Source: Planctomycetota bacterium (GTDB lineage: Bacteria > Planctomycetota > Phycisphaerae > SM23-33). From it: a DNA stretch of 39,395 nt. The stretch is from assembly GCA_009908915.1 (NCBI GenBank), contig JAAAOJ010000070.1, forward strand, positions 1 to 39,395, in the 5' to 3' direction. Below are positions 1-8,394 of this stretch, one piece after another. Every line of letters begins with the position of its first letter. Position 1 is the stretch's first letter. The position numbers and the translations under genes were made by a program. The notes under the pieces were generated by a model. The model saw only the letters and a program-made list of their open reading frames with translations, was not told the origin of the DNA and did no database searches.

Positions 1-181
1 GAGAAAACGCCCATTTTACAGGCCTTTTCGCAGATCGAGTACAATACCGAAAATCAGTCAAGTTCTATCCAATTGGCGTTATTCGACTTATGATGGGACA
101 GTAGTGACCATACTTAATTATTTAGGCCTTTCGTTTGAAGGCTTGGGGTGCTGCGGGCTGGGCCGGCATGGCGTTCTGTCT
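1..181. other. Left-edge intergenic stretch downstream of pgi
   Basis: No coding frame is convincing here. The stretch is more AT-rich than the rest and lies downstream of pgi, which is read leftwards. On the minus strand a short stem (GCCTT/AAGGC, about 125-145) could be a weak terminator, but it has no clean U-run. Confidence 0.3.
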
Positions 182-1591
182 CTACGCCAGATAGCGTTTG
201 TCGGTACGCTTGAAGGGGCGGGTTCTCTTTGCGAGATCGTCGTAGCCGTCGCGGCCCATGAGGGCGAAGGTGGCCTGTTTGCCCAGTTCGACGGCCGGCT
301 GATCGTAGGCGTTGATATTCAGCAGTTCGCCCATGAGCGAGGTCGTGAACTCGTAGAGGTACAGGAACTCGCCGACGTGCTTGGCGTTGATTTCCGGAAA
401 GCGGATGGTCACGCTCGGTCGTTGCGACGTGGCCAGCGCGAACTCGGTGGCGAGTTTCTCGGCGCTGATAAGTTTGCCGGTCTGCCTCTTGGCGAGATAG
501 CCCAGGCCGGGCACATCGGTGAAGTCTTCGGGAATCCGCGTGTTGGCCGGGTGTTTCTTGACCTCCAGGAAGACCGTCAGCTTGTCGTTCGGCCCTTCAC
601 GGTAGAGTTGGACCTGGCTGTGCTGGTCGGTCGTGCCGAGGGCCTTGATCGGCGTAGGGCCGACGAAGACGTCATGGCCGTCGCGGTCGGTCTTCTTGCC
701 GAGGCTTTCCGCCCAGAGTTGGCGATACCAGTCGGCCATCATGTGAAGGCGGTTGGAGTAAGGCATCATCACATGCATGGGCTTGCCCTTCTTGGCCATC
801 ATCAGGTACTTCACCGCCGCCAGCATGCAGCCTGGGTTCTGCATGATGTCCATGACCTCGCAGCGCTGCTTCATGCTCTCGGCCCCGGCGAGGAGCTGGT
901 CGATATCGATGTTGCACATCGCGGCGCTGAACAGTCCGACCGGCGAGAGGACGCTGAAGCGGCCGCCGACGTCGTCGGGCACGTCCAGCATCTCGTAGCC
1001 CTCGGCCTTGGCGATTTCGTGCAACGTGCCCTTCTTCGCGTCGGTGGTTGCCACGATGCGGTCAGCCCAGCCCCGACGGACCTTCCGTTGCAGCAGGTCG
1101 CGGAAGAGCATGAACTGGCTGGCGGTCTCGGCCGTCTCGCCGGACTTGCTGATGACGTTGACGACCGTCCGATCCAGCCGCCGCTGGACGATCTTCATGA
1201 TGTCCTTCAGCAGGGCCGGGTCGACGTTGTCCACCACGAAAAGCCTCGGGCCCTTGCGGGCGCGATCCGTAAGGAGATTCCACGTCGAGGGGTTGAGGGC
1301 CGACTGCAGGGCAATGTTGCCCAGCGCACTGCCGCCGATGCCAAGCACGACCATGTCGCGCGCATCCGGCTGGTACTTGGCCACAAGGCGTTTGACGCCT
1401 TCAGCGTACTGCGGCCGCTGGCTGGGCAGGGCGGCATAGCCGAGCGTGCCCTCGCGACACTGCTGAACGACCGTCTCGTGCGCGCGCTGCATCGCGTTCT
1501 CGATCCCCGTCAGGTCCGTCTGCGTAATGCCGTGATCCGACCCGACCACCTTATCCGTTGCGTTTTTCCAGTACACCTGCAGCATGCTCAT
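182..1591 (-). CDS. pgi: Glucose-6-phosphate isomerase
   Basis: This 469-residue protein interconverts glucose-6-phosphate and fructose-6-phosphate in cytosolic glycolysis/gluconeogenesis. Visible family landmarks are the sugar-phosphate-binding loop VLGIGGSALG near residue 85, the VNVISKSGETAETA segment near 145, DDVGGRFSVLSPVGL near 205, and the TDQHSQVQLYREGPND block near 325, which carries the conserved His/Gln region. Its length fits the shorter bacterial Pgi class rather than the roughly 550-residue enterobacterial form. The ATG at 1589-1591 is preceded on the minus strand by GGAGAT, a good ribosome-binding site; a second ATG lies two codons inside. Its 5' end sits only 12 bases from the first ATG of the broken gene on the other strand. 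Family assignment is secure. Confidence 0.97.
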   Translation of the reverse strand: MSMLQVYWKNATDKVVGSDHGITQTDLTGIENAMQRAHETVVQQCREGTLGYAALPSQRPQYAEGVKRLVAKYQPDARDMVVLGIGGSALGNIALQSALNPSTWNLLTDRARKGPRLFVVDNVDPALLKDIMKIVQRRLDRTVVNVISKSGETAETASQFMLFRDLLQRKVRRGWADRIVATTDAKKGTLHEIAKAEGYEMLDVPDDVGGRFSVLSPVGLFSAAMCNIDIDQLLAGAESMKQRCEVMDIMQNPGCMLAAVKYLMMAKKGKPMHVMMPYSNRLHMMADWYRQLWAESLGKKTDRDGHDVFVGPTPIKALGTTDQHSQVQLYREGPNDKLTVFLEVKKHPANTRIPEDFTDVPGLGYLAKRQTGKLISAEKLATEFALATSQRPSVTIRFPEINAKHVGEFLYLYEFTTSLMGELLNINAYDQPAVELGKQATFALMGRDGYDDLAKRTRPFKRTDKRYLA

Positions 1592-1603
1592 ATCTCCGGG
1601 GCT

Positions 1604-2285
1604 ATGGGGTTACGTTCAAACCCGAGATCCTACCGCCCCGACAACCCGCTTACAAGCCCTACCTTTGCGGCCTTCCTGTCGGTCTGTCTGATGTTCCTTG
1701 CCGTCGGCTGTCGGGACGACAAACCGCAGGCCAAGCAACGAGTTGCGGCGGGCAATCAGCTCTCGGCGCCTCCGCCCGAATCCGAACCGGCGCCAGAGTC
1801 GGAGCCCGAACCCGAGCCGCAGCCCACCCCCACGCCGCAGCCCGAGCCTCAACCCGAACCGACACTCAAACTCCAGCCGCCGCCGGAATCCGTCGCCACG
1901 ATGTTGGAAACACTGGAACTATGGAAAGGGCAAGCTCTCGCTGAGCTTCGACAAACAGGTCGAGGCCTCCATGCAGAAGGCCGTCGACTCCCTCTTCAGC
2001 CGGCAGAACACCGACGGCGGATGGGGCTATCGCCCGCACCTCACATCCAACAGCGACCCGTCGATGACGGTAGCGGGCATCGCCTCGCCGTACGTGGCCG
2101 TGGGCAATCTCGACCGCAAGGACTTTCGCGGCTGCAATCGCGGTGTGACCCATCCGCGGGTCGAGACGGGCATGCAATGGCTTGGCCGGCGCATGTAGGG
2201 TATTCTTGGCCTGGCCGAGACGGCCGAGCCCGGCACGACGGAACCGCCCGCGGCCTCCGCTGGAGCCGAGTCAGATGAACCGTAG
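1604..2285 (+). pseudogene. Broken lipoprotein gene with terpene-cyclase/prenyltransferase-like repeat
   Basis: The first frame begins at ATG 1604 and encodes a lipoprotein signal (FLSVCLMFLAVGC, lipobox LAVGC) followed by a Pro/Glu-rich linker of PEPEPQPTP type. Around 1900-1950 the meaningful frame switches: the 1698-2198 frame then carries AVDSLFSRQNTDGGWGY, which resembles the QW motif of squalene-hopene-cyclase-like alpha/alpha repeats. That frame hits TAG at 2196-2198, yet reading on in the same frame is open to a second TAG at 2283-2285 with an Ala/Glu/Pro-rich tail. A frameshift plus an in-frame stop, and only one repeat where the family has several, argue for a decayed and internally deleted gene. 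Sequencing error could explain part of this but not the missing repeats. The function of the intact family members is not known to me. Confidence 0.6.
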
Positions 2286-2310
2286 CAACCCACGCTCCCA
2301 ACCAGGTTGC

Positions 2311-2340
2311 TTGAGCGCTCGGCAGCGGCGGTGCTACAAT
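2311..2340 (+). promoter_or_regulatory. Candidate promoter for thiS
   Basis: TTGAGC (2311-2316), 18 bases, then TACAAT (2335-2340) make a plausible sigma-70-type promoter 17 bases upstream of the thiS ATG. A GGAG motif at 2347-2350 serves as ribosome-binding site. The assignment is by eye only. Confidence 0.45.
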
Positions 2341-2357
2341 CGATGCGGAGGTCGTTA

Positions 2358-2558
2358 ATGCACATTACCGTCAATGGCGAGAAAACGGACGTGCCGGACG
2401 GCCAGAGCGTGGCCGGTGTTCTTCAACGGCGCGGGCACGACCCGGCCCATTGCGCCGTTGAGGTGAATCGCCAGCTCTGCCGTCGGTCGAAGCATGCCGA
2501 GACGAAGCTTTCCGATGGCGATGTGGTGGAAATCGTTACGCTCGTCGGCGGCGGGTAG
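2358..2558 (+). CDS. thiS: Sulfur carrier protein ThiS
   Basis: A 66-residue ubiquitin-fold protein. In thiamine biosynthesis ThiS is adenylated at its C-terminus and carries sulfur as a thiocarboxylate to thiazole synthase ThiG. The diagnostic features are the small size, the opening MHITVNGEKTDVPDG strand pattern, the DGDVVEIVTLVGGG ending, and the required C-terminal Gly-Gly. The start at ATG 2358 is chosen over an upstream in-frame codon because GGAG lies 7 bases before it and the length then matches the family. No thiG, thiF or other thi genes are in the window, so its partners lie elsewhere. A MoaD-like or other small sulfur carrier is the alternative; DVVEIVTLVGGG favours ThiS. Confidence 0.88.
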   Translation: MHITVNGEKTDVPDGQSVAGVLQRRGHDPAHCAVEVNRQLCRRSKHAETKLSDGDVVEIVTLVGGG

Positions 2559-2678
2559 CGCATTGGGCGGACAATCCGTACACCTCGCTTGCAGCCCTGC
2601 CGGAAATACACTAGGGTTGCTCCGTCGGCCGGCCCAGCGGGTCGACCCCGTCGTGCCGAAAGGACAGACGTCACAGCC

Positions 2679-2819
2679 ATGCACCCCGCCGTCAAGATCA
2701 TCCTGCTCGTCGTGCTCCCCCTGGCCTGGGGGCTGGGCATCGAGTACGCCGTCGAGCTCTATCGTCGTCGCCGCCGACGCAAACAGGCCGAGCAGCAACT
2801 GGAGCAAACCGAGTCATGA
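2679..2819 (+). CDS. 46-residue single-span membrane peptide
   Basis: The peptide has a hydrophobic N-terminal segment (VKIILLVVLPLAWGLGI, residues about 5-21), a short linker, a run of six arginines at about 29-34, and a Gln/Glu-rich tail. The positive-inside rule predicts the C-terminus in the cytoplasm. Its TGA overlaps the ATG of the TSUP permease gene (ATGA at 2816-2819), so it is almost certainly translated with it and may be an accessory subunit. A purine-rich AAAGGA lies about 15 bases upstream, rather far for a ribosome-binding site. I recognise no family. Support is from the coupling and the composition, not from homology. Confidence 0.6.
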   Translation: MHPAVKIILLVVLPLAWGLGIEYAVELYRRRRRRKQAEQQLEQTES

Positions 2820-3712
2820 GCTGGGCGCAACTGATGGACTCGTTGTACGCCGTCGAGGCCACGCTCGCCGGGCCGTGGCTGCTGGCGGCGCTGCTGGGCA
2901 TGGGCCTGGCCGTCGGCATGCTGACGGGGCTTTTCGGCGTCGGCGGGGCGTTCATGATCACACCGCTGCTGGCCAACCTCCTGCGAATTGATTACTCCCT
3001 CGCCGTCGGGTCATCGATGAGCTTCACGCTCGGGTCGAGTTCCGCCGGCTGGGTCCGACACATGCGCCTCGGCAACGTCGCACGCAAAACGATGCTCATC
3101 CTCGCCGGGTCGGCCGTCTGCGGCACGATCATCGGCGCTGACATCCATACCGCCCTGAGGACTCACTTCGGCAAGCACGATTTCAGCCTGATCATGGACG
3201 TGCTGTTCATCGCACTGCTGGCGCTGGTGGCCTTCCTCGTGCTTAAAGGTACCAGCCGCGAACGCGAAGAGACCTGCCTGCTGCAGCGCGTGTCGATCCC
3301 GCCGTACATTCGCATTCGCGTGGCCCATATTCGCGGCATCTCGCTGCCGGGCCTTTGCGTGGTAGGTATCCTGATGGGCATGTGCAAGGGCGTCATGGGC
3401 ATCGGCGGTGGCGTGATCTTCATGCCCATGCTCCTGCTGGTCGTCGGGTTGAGCATGCACCAGTCGGTCGGCACGAGCCTCGGCGTGGTCCTCTGCAGCT
3501 CGCTGGCCGGCGTGGTCATCTACGGCGCCAAGGGCGACGCGAGCCTCTGGATCGTCTTCCCACTGCTCGTTGGCAGCGCCGCCGGCATTCAGGTCGGCAC
3601 ATTCCTCTGCGAGCGCCTCCAGGCCAGCCGCCTGCGACGCTACTTCGCCTTCGTCGTCATCGCGGTGGCCCTGTACCTGTCGATCAACTTCATCTTCAAA
3701 GTCCAGCGATGA
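2816..3712 (+). CDS. TSUP-family (TauE/SafE, DUF81) membrane transporter
   Basis: This 298-residue integral membrane protein has about eight hydrophobic spans arranged in two halves. Each half contains the glycine-rich family signature: GLFGVGGAFMITPLL at about residue 39 and GVMGIGGGVIFMPML at about 193. TSUP members export or import small sulfur-containing or organic anions (sulfite, sulfoacetate, taurine-derived compounds, thiosulfate); the substrate cannot be read from sequence. Coupling to the preceding 46-residue membrane peptide suggests a two-gene unit. Nearby thiS is a sulfur-metabolism gene, but it has its own promoter and the link may be chance. The family call is firm; the substrate is unknown. 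Confidence 0.9.
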   Translation: MSWAQLMDSLYAVEATLAGPWLLAALLGMGLAVGMLTGLFGVGGAFMITPLLANLLRIDYSLAVGSSMSFTLGSSSAGWVRHMRLGNVARKTMLILAGSAVCGTIIGADIHTALRTHFGKHDFSLIMDVLFIALLALVAFLVLKGTSREREETCLLQRVSIPPYIRIRVAHIRGISLPGLCVVGILMGMCKGVMGIGGGVIFMPMLLLVVGLSMHQSVGTSLGVVLCSSLAGVVIYGAKGDASLWIVFPLLVGSAAGIQVGTFLCERLQASRLRRYFAFVVIAVALYLSINFIFKVQR

Positions 3713-3739
3713 AGCGCACCACATCAACCTCCCGTTTGA

Positions 3740-3905
3740 CCCATGGCAAAGGGATTCTCTGCCTTGATGCCTCTGCCTTTGGACAAGGTGGCGAGCCTGC
3801 CGAATGGGCCTGCGAGCCGGTGAGGGTCTTGGGTGACGCCCGAAGAGCCCTCTCTGAGGCTACGGGCCATCTCTCCCATGGGGAGAGACGTTCTGGACAT
3901 TGCGT
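3740..3905 (-). repeat. Intergenic repeat, family A, inverted copy
   Basis: Read on the minus strand this segment gives TGTCC, CTCTCCC-cat-GGGAGAG, ATGGCCCG, AGAGAGGGCTCTTC, CCCTCACCGGCTCGC and CTCGCCACCT. These match, in the same order, the repeat at 27,195-27,315. Modules such as AAGACCCTCAC and GGTGGCGAG are also shared with the 114-bp tandem array at 22.6 kb. It occupies nearly all of the TSUP-rsgA gap and shows no coding potential. Confidence 0.75.
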
Positions 3906-3967
3906 TTGCCCTGGCCGTTTGACCGATGCCCCTTCAGCTTATCGGGCCGGTATGCTTTAATGGGCAC

Positions 3968-5104
3968 ATGGCACGAGGCAAGGGCAAATCGCGGCGACGT
4001 CGCAAGGACTGGCACGCGCGTTGGGAAGCGGGCAAGGACATCCACGAACCGAAACGCCAGCGCCTGCGTCCGCCGGAAGTCAAACTCGGCGAGGGTAGCT
4101 TCGCGACCGGCCAGGCCAGCGAACTCGACAGCTGGCAGCAAATCTCCGGCATGGTCACCGGCGTGTTCCGGCGCGGCACGTTCGTCCGCGTCGACGGCGA
4201 GGAACTCTACTGCGGCATCGCCAAGACCTTCAGGCCGCCGGAAGGCTTCGAGCATACCAGCCCGCTGGCCGTCGGCGATGCCTGCATCGTCGCGCTCGTG
4301 CCGGATGACCTTGTCGACGGGCAGGTCGAACTCGATCGCAACCGCATGGACGGCATGATCCTCTCGCGCGAGCCGCGGCGGACCGTCCTCGCCCGGCCCG
4401 AGCCCCGCAGCGACCGACGTCGCGACGAGTACGACGAGGAGGACTTCCTCAAGGTCATCGCCGCCAATATGGACGTGCTGATGATCGTCGCGGCCACGCA
4501 CAAGCCCGCACTGAGCGCGGGTCTGATCGAACGCTTCCGCATCATCGCCGAACGCGGCGGCCTCCAGGCTCTGCTCGTCCTCAACAAGATCGACCTCGGC
4601 GAGCCGGATGCTCAGGCGTGGCACAGCGTAGAACTTCTGGATCTGGAGGTCCTCCGCGTCAGTGCCGCGGCGGGCCTGGGCCTGCCCGCGCTGCGAGACC
4701 GCCTCGCCGGCCAGCGGACCGTCCTCGCCGGGGCCTCCGGCGTGGGCAAAACCACGCTCATCAACGCCATCATCCCCGACATCGACGCCGCCACCAATAC
4801 CGTCCGCGCCAAGGACCAGCGAGGTCGGCACACCACCAGCCAGGCACGGGTCTACAACGTTCCGCACGCCCAGGGCGGGCTGATCATCGACACCCCCGGC
4901 ATCCGCGAACTCGACGTCGGACTGCGGATCGAGGATCTGCCGTGGTACTTCCCCGAAATCGAAGCCGTCGCCCCGGACTGCAAATTCCGCGACTGCTCCC
5001 ACACCCACGAGCCCGGCTGCGCCGTCCAGGCCGCCGTCGAGGCCGGCGAGATCCCGCCCCGGCGCTTCGAGAGCTACCTCCGCATGCGCGATACCGTTCA
5101 GTGA
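3968..5104 (+). CDS. rsgA: Ribosome small-subunit GTPase RsgA
   Basis: This 378-residue circularly permuted GTPase helps mature the 30S ribosomal subunit. The G motifs appear in permuted order: G4 NKID (about 206-209), G1 GASGVGKT (255-262), the switch region GRHTT (286-290), and G3 DTPG (308-311). The C-terminal zinc-binding segment CKFRDCSHTHEPGC (338-351) is intact. An N-terminal OB-fold covers about 58-110, preceded by a very basic RGKGKSRRRRK stretch suited to RNA binding. I chose ATG 3968 over ATG 3926 because the basic tail begins there. No Shine-Dalgarno is visible; TTTAAT ends exactly 6 bases before the ATG, so a leaderless transcript is possible. Its 3' end overlaps the convergent small membrane-protein gene by a few bases. 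Confidence 0.93.
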   Translation: MARGKGKSRRRRKDWHARWEAGKDIHEPKRQRLRPPEVKLGEGSFATGQASELDSWQQISGMVTGVFRRGTFVRVDGEELYCGIAKTFRPPEGFEHTSPLAVGDACIVALVPDDLVDGQVELDRNRMDGMILSREPRRTVLARPEPRSDRRRDEYDEEDFLKVIAANMDVLMIVAATHKPALSAGLIERFRIIAERGGLQALLVLNKIDLGEPDAQAWHSVELLDLEVLRVSAAAGLGLPALRDRLAGQRTVLAGASGVGKTTLINAIIPDIDAATNTVRAKDQRGRHTTSQARVYNVPHAQGGLIIDTPGIRELDVGLRIEDLPWYFPEIEAVAPDCKFRDCSHTHEPGCAVQAAVEAGEIPPRRFESYLRMRDTVQ

Positions 5105-5277
5105 GTCAGGTGCCAGCCATGCAGCCAGGCAATGCCGATCGCCGCGGCAAGCAGGCCGACGATCACGCCCAGCGCGGCCAGCAGCTTGGCCGCCGGGCTC
5201 CATCGCTTCACGGGCGGCGAGTGTTCGTCGTCCGTGATACTCGTGCTCGCCATCGATTCTGGCAGATCGTCTCGCAT
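5098..5277 (-). CDS. Small single-span membrane protein of unknown function
   Basis: About 59 residues. A polar, acidic N-terminal third (residues 1-25) is followed by a clear transmembrane helix (LLAALGVIVGLLAAAIGIAW, about 31-50) and a short HGWHLTH tail. The ATG at 5275-5277 is preferred over the GTG at 5281-5283 because GGAG lies 5 bases before it. The gene runs convergent to rsgA and the two overlap at 5098-5104. No family is recognised. The hydrophobic span and the well-placed ribosome-binding site support it as real. Confidence 0.6.
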   Translation of the reverse strand: MRDDLPESMASTSITDDEHSPPVKRWSPAAKLLAALGVIVGLLAAAIGIAWLHGWHLTH

Positions 5278-5515
5278 GGTCACTCCGGCCGGCGGTCGGC
5301 CTTGAAGGATGTCAACGTTGTGTCCGGCGGGTTCAGCACTCGCAACGGCGGGCCCTACGTGCCCGCCCCGCGACTGAAGCGCAGCCGCGAGCCGGCGGCC
5401 AGGCCATGCATGCCCAGACGAAGAGGATACACCAGCCGCGAGAGGAGACCGAAGGGAAATACCTGCCCGCCGTGCGTGCCGATCGAAAATACCTGTCCGA
5501 TCCAGGAGCCCGCGT

Positions 5516-5521
5516 TATAAT
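5516..5521 (+). promoter_or_regulatory. Candidate -10 element for the isoprenoid operon
   Basis: TATAAT matches the sigma-70 -10 consensus perfectly, about 60 bases upstream of the polyprenyl synthase ATG. No good -35 is present (CTGTCC at the expected distance). The rest of 5284-5515 contains no gene I can support. Confidence 0.45.
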
Positions 5522-5581
5522 GACGATTCGCTGGACGCCGCGTGGGTCCGGCGTTGGTTTTTTCCGGGCCGAGACGCTGCC

Positions 5582-6481
5582 ATGACGATGACCGATCCCG
5601 CACAACAGGAAACACTCGGCGACCTGCTCGCCGCCGGCGCTCCGCACGTCAATGCCGACCTCGATCGATGGCTGGTCGAGCCGCGCGTTCCGCAAACGCT
5701 GGCCGACGGAATGCGATACTGCACGCGCGGCGGCAAGCGCCTGCGCCCCGCGATGGTCGGGCTAGCCGCCGAGGCCTGCGAAGGCAGCGTCGACGCCGAA
5801 CCGGTCCGCCGGGCGGCCGTCGCCGTCGAGATGATCCACGCCTACAGCCTAGTCCACGACGACCTGCCCGCCATGGACGACGACGCCCTCCGCCGAGGTC
5901 AGCCGACCGCCCACGTCAAGTTCGGCGAGGCGATGGCCATCCTCATCGGCGACGCCCTTCTGACCCGCGCCCTCGGGCTGCTGGCCGCAACCCCCGCGCC
6001 AACGGCCGGCCGCCTCGCAGCGGAGCTGGCCACCGGGGCCGGTCCCGCCGGCATGGTCGGCGGACAGGTCGCCGACATGGACCTCTGCGACCTGCCGCCC
6101 GGCCGCGAAGGCCTGCAATACACACACCGTCGCAAGACCGGCGCGCTGCTTCGGGCCGCCGCACGCATGGGTGCCGTCGCCGCCGAGGCGAGTCAAGCCG
6201 ACCTCGCCGCCGTCACCGGCTACGCTGAACACATCGGTCTGGCGTTCCAGGTGATCGATGACGTCCTCGATGCGACCGGCACGGCCAAGCAGCTTGGTAA
6301 GACGCCCGGCAAAGACGTCGAGGCCGGCAAGCGGACGTACGTTACCGAACTCGGTCAGAACGCCGCCGGCGAACTGAGCGACCGGCTGACCCGGGAGGCA
6401 CTGGACGCGCTGCAGCCGCTTGGCTCGCGCGGCACGCGACTGGCCGCCCTGGCTTGCCGGCTCTGCCAACGAACCCACTGA
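5582..6481 (+). CDS. ispA: Polyprenyl (farnesyl/geranylgeranyl) diphosphate synthase
   Basis: This 299-residue trans-isoprenyl diphosphate synthase condenses IPP with allylic diphosphates. The first aspartate-rich motif is DDLPAMDDD (residues 93-101) and the second is IDDVLD (225-230); both bind diphosphate through magnesium. GGKRLRP (50-56) and RRKTGALL (183-190) are further family blocks. The four-residue spacing inside the first motif (DDxxxxD) is typical of bacterial IspA-type short-chain synthases, so the product is probably FPP or GGPP. Chain length cannot be fixed without structure-based comparison. ATG 5582 or the second ATG at 5588 may be used. It lies 18 bases upstream of dxs, a standard isoprenoid gene pair. 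Confidence 0.92.
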   Translation: MTMTDPAQQETLGDLLAAGAPHVNADLDRWLVEPRVPQTLADGMRYCTRGGKRLRPAMVGLAAEACEGSVDAEPVRRAAVAVEMIHAYSLVHDDLPAMDDDALRRGQPTAHVKFGEAMAILIGDALLTRALGLLAATPAPTAGRLAAELATGAGPAGMVGGQVADMDLCDLPPGREGLQYTHRRKTGALLRAAARMGAVAAEASQADLAAVTGYAEHIGLAFQVIDDVLDATGTAKQLGKTPGKDVEAGKRTYVTELGQNAAGELSDRLTREALDALQPLGSRGTRLAALACRLCQRTH

Positions 6482-6499
6482 CGCACAGGAACACCTCCA

Positions 6500-8389
6500 A
6501 TGAGCAACGACACACACTGGCTGGAGAGCATTGCCTCGCCGCATCAACTGCGCCGCATGAGCGTCAAGGAACTTGAGCAACTCGCCGCCGAGGTCCGCGC
6601 ACGCATTATCGATGTTGTCCGACGTAAGGGCGGGCACCTCGCCAGCAACCTCGGCATTACCGAGCTGACCGTCGCCCTCCACTACGTCTACGACTTCTCA
6701 CGCGACCGCCTGCTCTGGGACGTCGGCCACCAGTGCTACCCCCACAAGATGATGACCGGGCGGGCCAAGCAGTTCGACACACTCCGCGAGGGCGGTGGCA
6801 TCAGCGGCTTTCCGAGCCCCGCCGAGAGCGACTACGACCTGTTCTACACCGGCCACGCCGGCACGGCCGTCTCGACGGCGACGGGCCTGGCCCAGGCCGA
6901 CCTGGCGAGCGGACGCGAGACGAACGTCGTCGCCGTCGTCGGTGATGCCAGCATCGCCAACGGTCTAAGCGTCGAAGGCCTGAACAACGCCGCCCTACTG
7001 AATCGGCAGTTCCTCCTGGTGCTCAACGACAACAACATGGCCATCGACCGCCCGCGCGGTGCATTGGCCGAGGCGCTCGAGCACATGCGCATGACCGACC
7101 GCTACCGCGAGCTGAAGCATTCGACCGAGCACCTGCTCAAGCACCTGCCGCTGGGCGAGGGCATGGCCGGGGCGCTCAAGTACATCAAGGAAGGCGTGCG
7201 GACCACGCTGCACGGCGGGCAGATGTTCGAGGCGCTCGGCTTCAACTACTTCGGCCCGATCGACGGCCACGACATCGGCGAGCTGATCCGCGTGCTGCAG
7301 CGTATCGGCCATCTCGATACGCCGACGGTGCTGCACATTCACACCGAGAAGGGGCGTGGCTGCCCGTACGCCGTCGACGACCCCACGCTGTTCCACAGCC
7401 CGGCCGCCCATACGATCCAGAACGGCAAGGCCGTCTTCGACAAACCCAAGGCGGCGTCATGGACGAAGGTCTTTGCCGGCGCCCTGCGAGAGCGGGCACG
7501 GCAGGACGAACGCGTCGTCGCCTTGACGGCGGCCATGCCCGACGGCACGGGGCTGGCCGACGTCCGCGAGGAGTTCCCCGACCGGACCATCGACGTCGGC
7601 ATCGCCGAGAGTCACGCGGTGGCCGCGGCAGCCGGCATGGCCAAGGCAGGTCTCAAGCCGGTCGTGGCCATCTACAGCACGTTCATGCAGCGAGCGTTCG
7701 ACCAGATCTTCCACGAGTGTGCCCTGCAAAGGCTGCCTGTGGTCTTTGCCATGGATCGCGCGGGCCTGGTCGGCAGCGACGGGGCCGTTCATCACGGCTT
7801 TGCCGATATCGCCCTCCTGCGGACCTTGCCGGGCATGATTCTGGCGGCCCCTGCCGACGTCGAAGAGATGTCGGCCGTGCTCGAGTTCGCGTTGGGCCAG
7901 GACGGGCCGGTCGCCATCCGTTACGCACGTGACGTCGCGCCGGAAGGAACGGGCGATTGCCCCGCCTTTCAGATCGGCCGATCGCGGACCCTGCGCGACG
8001 GCAAGGCCGCGACGATCCTGGCCTACGGCTCGACCGTGGCCCCGGCCCTCGACGCCGCCACAACCCTCGCCGCCGACGGCACCGAGGTGGCCGTCGTCAA
8101 CGCACGCTTCGCCAAGCCGCTCGATAAGGAGATGCTCGCCGATCGTATTGCCGCCGGGCCACTGCTGGTAGTGGAAGATCACGCTCGCATCGGTGGATTG
8201 GGCTCGGCCGTGCTCGAACTGGCCGCTGAAAACGACTGGGACACACGGGCCGTTCGCCTGCTGGGCATCCCGGATCGTTTCGTCGCCCATGCCTCGCGAC
8301 CGCATCAGCTACGCGTGGTCGGGCTGGATGCCGAGGGCATCGCGACCGCCGCGCGCGGGCTTATCCAGCAACACGCCGACATGCACTGA
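6500..8389 (+). CDS. dxs: 1-deoxy-D-xylulose-5-phosphate synthase
   Basis: This 629-residue thiamine-diphosphate enzyme joins pyruvate and glyceraldehyde-3-phosphate in the first step of the MEP isoprenoid pathway. Landmarks include GGHLASNLG (about 44-52, with the active-site His), DVGHQCYPHKMMTGR (about 74-88), the ThDP/Mg motif GDASIANG (148-155) with NDNNMAI further on, a central FDQIFHECALQ region, and a C-terminal transketolase domain. Length is normal for DXS. An AGGA motif precedes the ATG. It follows the polyprenyl synthase gene by 18 bases and is presumably co-transcribed, so thiamine (thiS is 4 kb upstream) feeds this step as cofactor. It ends 5 bases before the convergent zinc-ribbon gene. 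Confidence 0.97.
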   Translation: MSNDTHWLESIASPHQLRRMSVKELEQLAAEVRARIIDVVRRKGGHLASNLGITELTVALHYVYDFSRDRLLWDVGHQCYPHKMMTGRAKQFDTLREGGGISGFPSPAESDYDLFYTGHAGTAVSTATGLAQADLASGRETNVVAVVGDASIANGLSVEGLNNAALLNRQFLLVLNDNNMAIDRPRGALAEALEHMRMTDRYRELKHSTEHLLKHLPLGEGMAGALKYIKEGVRTTLHGGQMFEALGFNYFGPIDGHDIGELIRVLQRIGHLDTPTVLHIHTEKGRGCPYAVDDPTLFHSPAAHTIQNGKAVFDKPKAASWTKVFAGALRERARQDERVVALTAAMPDGTGLADVREEFPDRTIDVGIAESHAVAAAAGMAKAGLKPVVAIYSTFMQRAFDQIFHECALQRLPVVFAMDRAGLVGSDGAVHHGFADIALLRTLPGMILAAPADVEEMSAVLEFALGQDGPVAIRYARDVAPEGTGDCPAFQIGRSRTLRDGKAATILAYGSTVAPALDAATTLAADGTEVAVVNARFAKPLDKEMLADRIAAGPLLVVEDHARIGGLGSAVLELAAENDWDTRAVRLLGIPDRFVAHASRPHQLRVVGLDAEGIATAARGLIQQHADMH

Positions 8390-8394
8390 CAGGC

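Noticed and set aside
104..2278. A 724-codon open frame on the plus strand opposite pgi
   Set aside because: It is the GC-rich shadow of pgi on the other strand. Its only meaningful part, from 1604 on, is reported as the lipoprotein pseudogene.
2286..2357. TPP riboswitch before thiS
   Set aside because: The gap is only 72 bases and shows no THI-box-like CTGAGA/ACCTGATC pattern; a simple promoter explains it.
3860..5203. A 447-codon minus-strand frame opposite rsgA, and similar long frames opposite dxs, trxB, ilvB and the ABC genes
   Set aside because: High GC leaves the antisense frames open; none has a plausible domain, and the opposite strand carries the clear gene.
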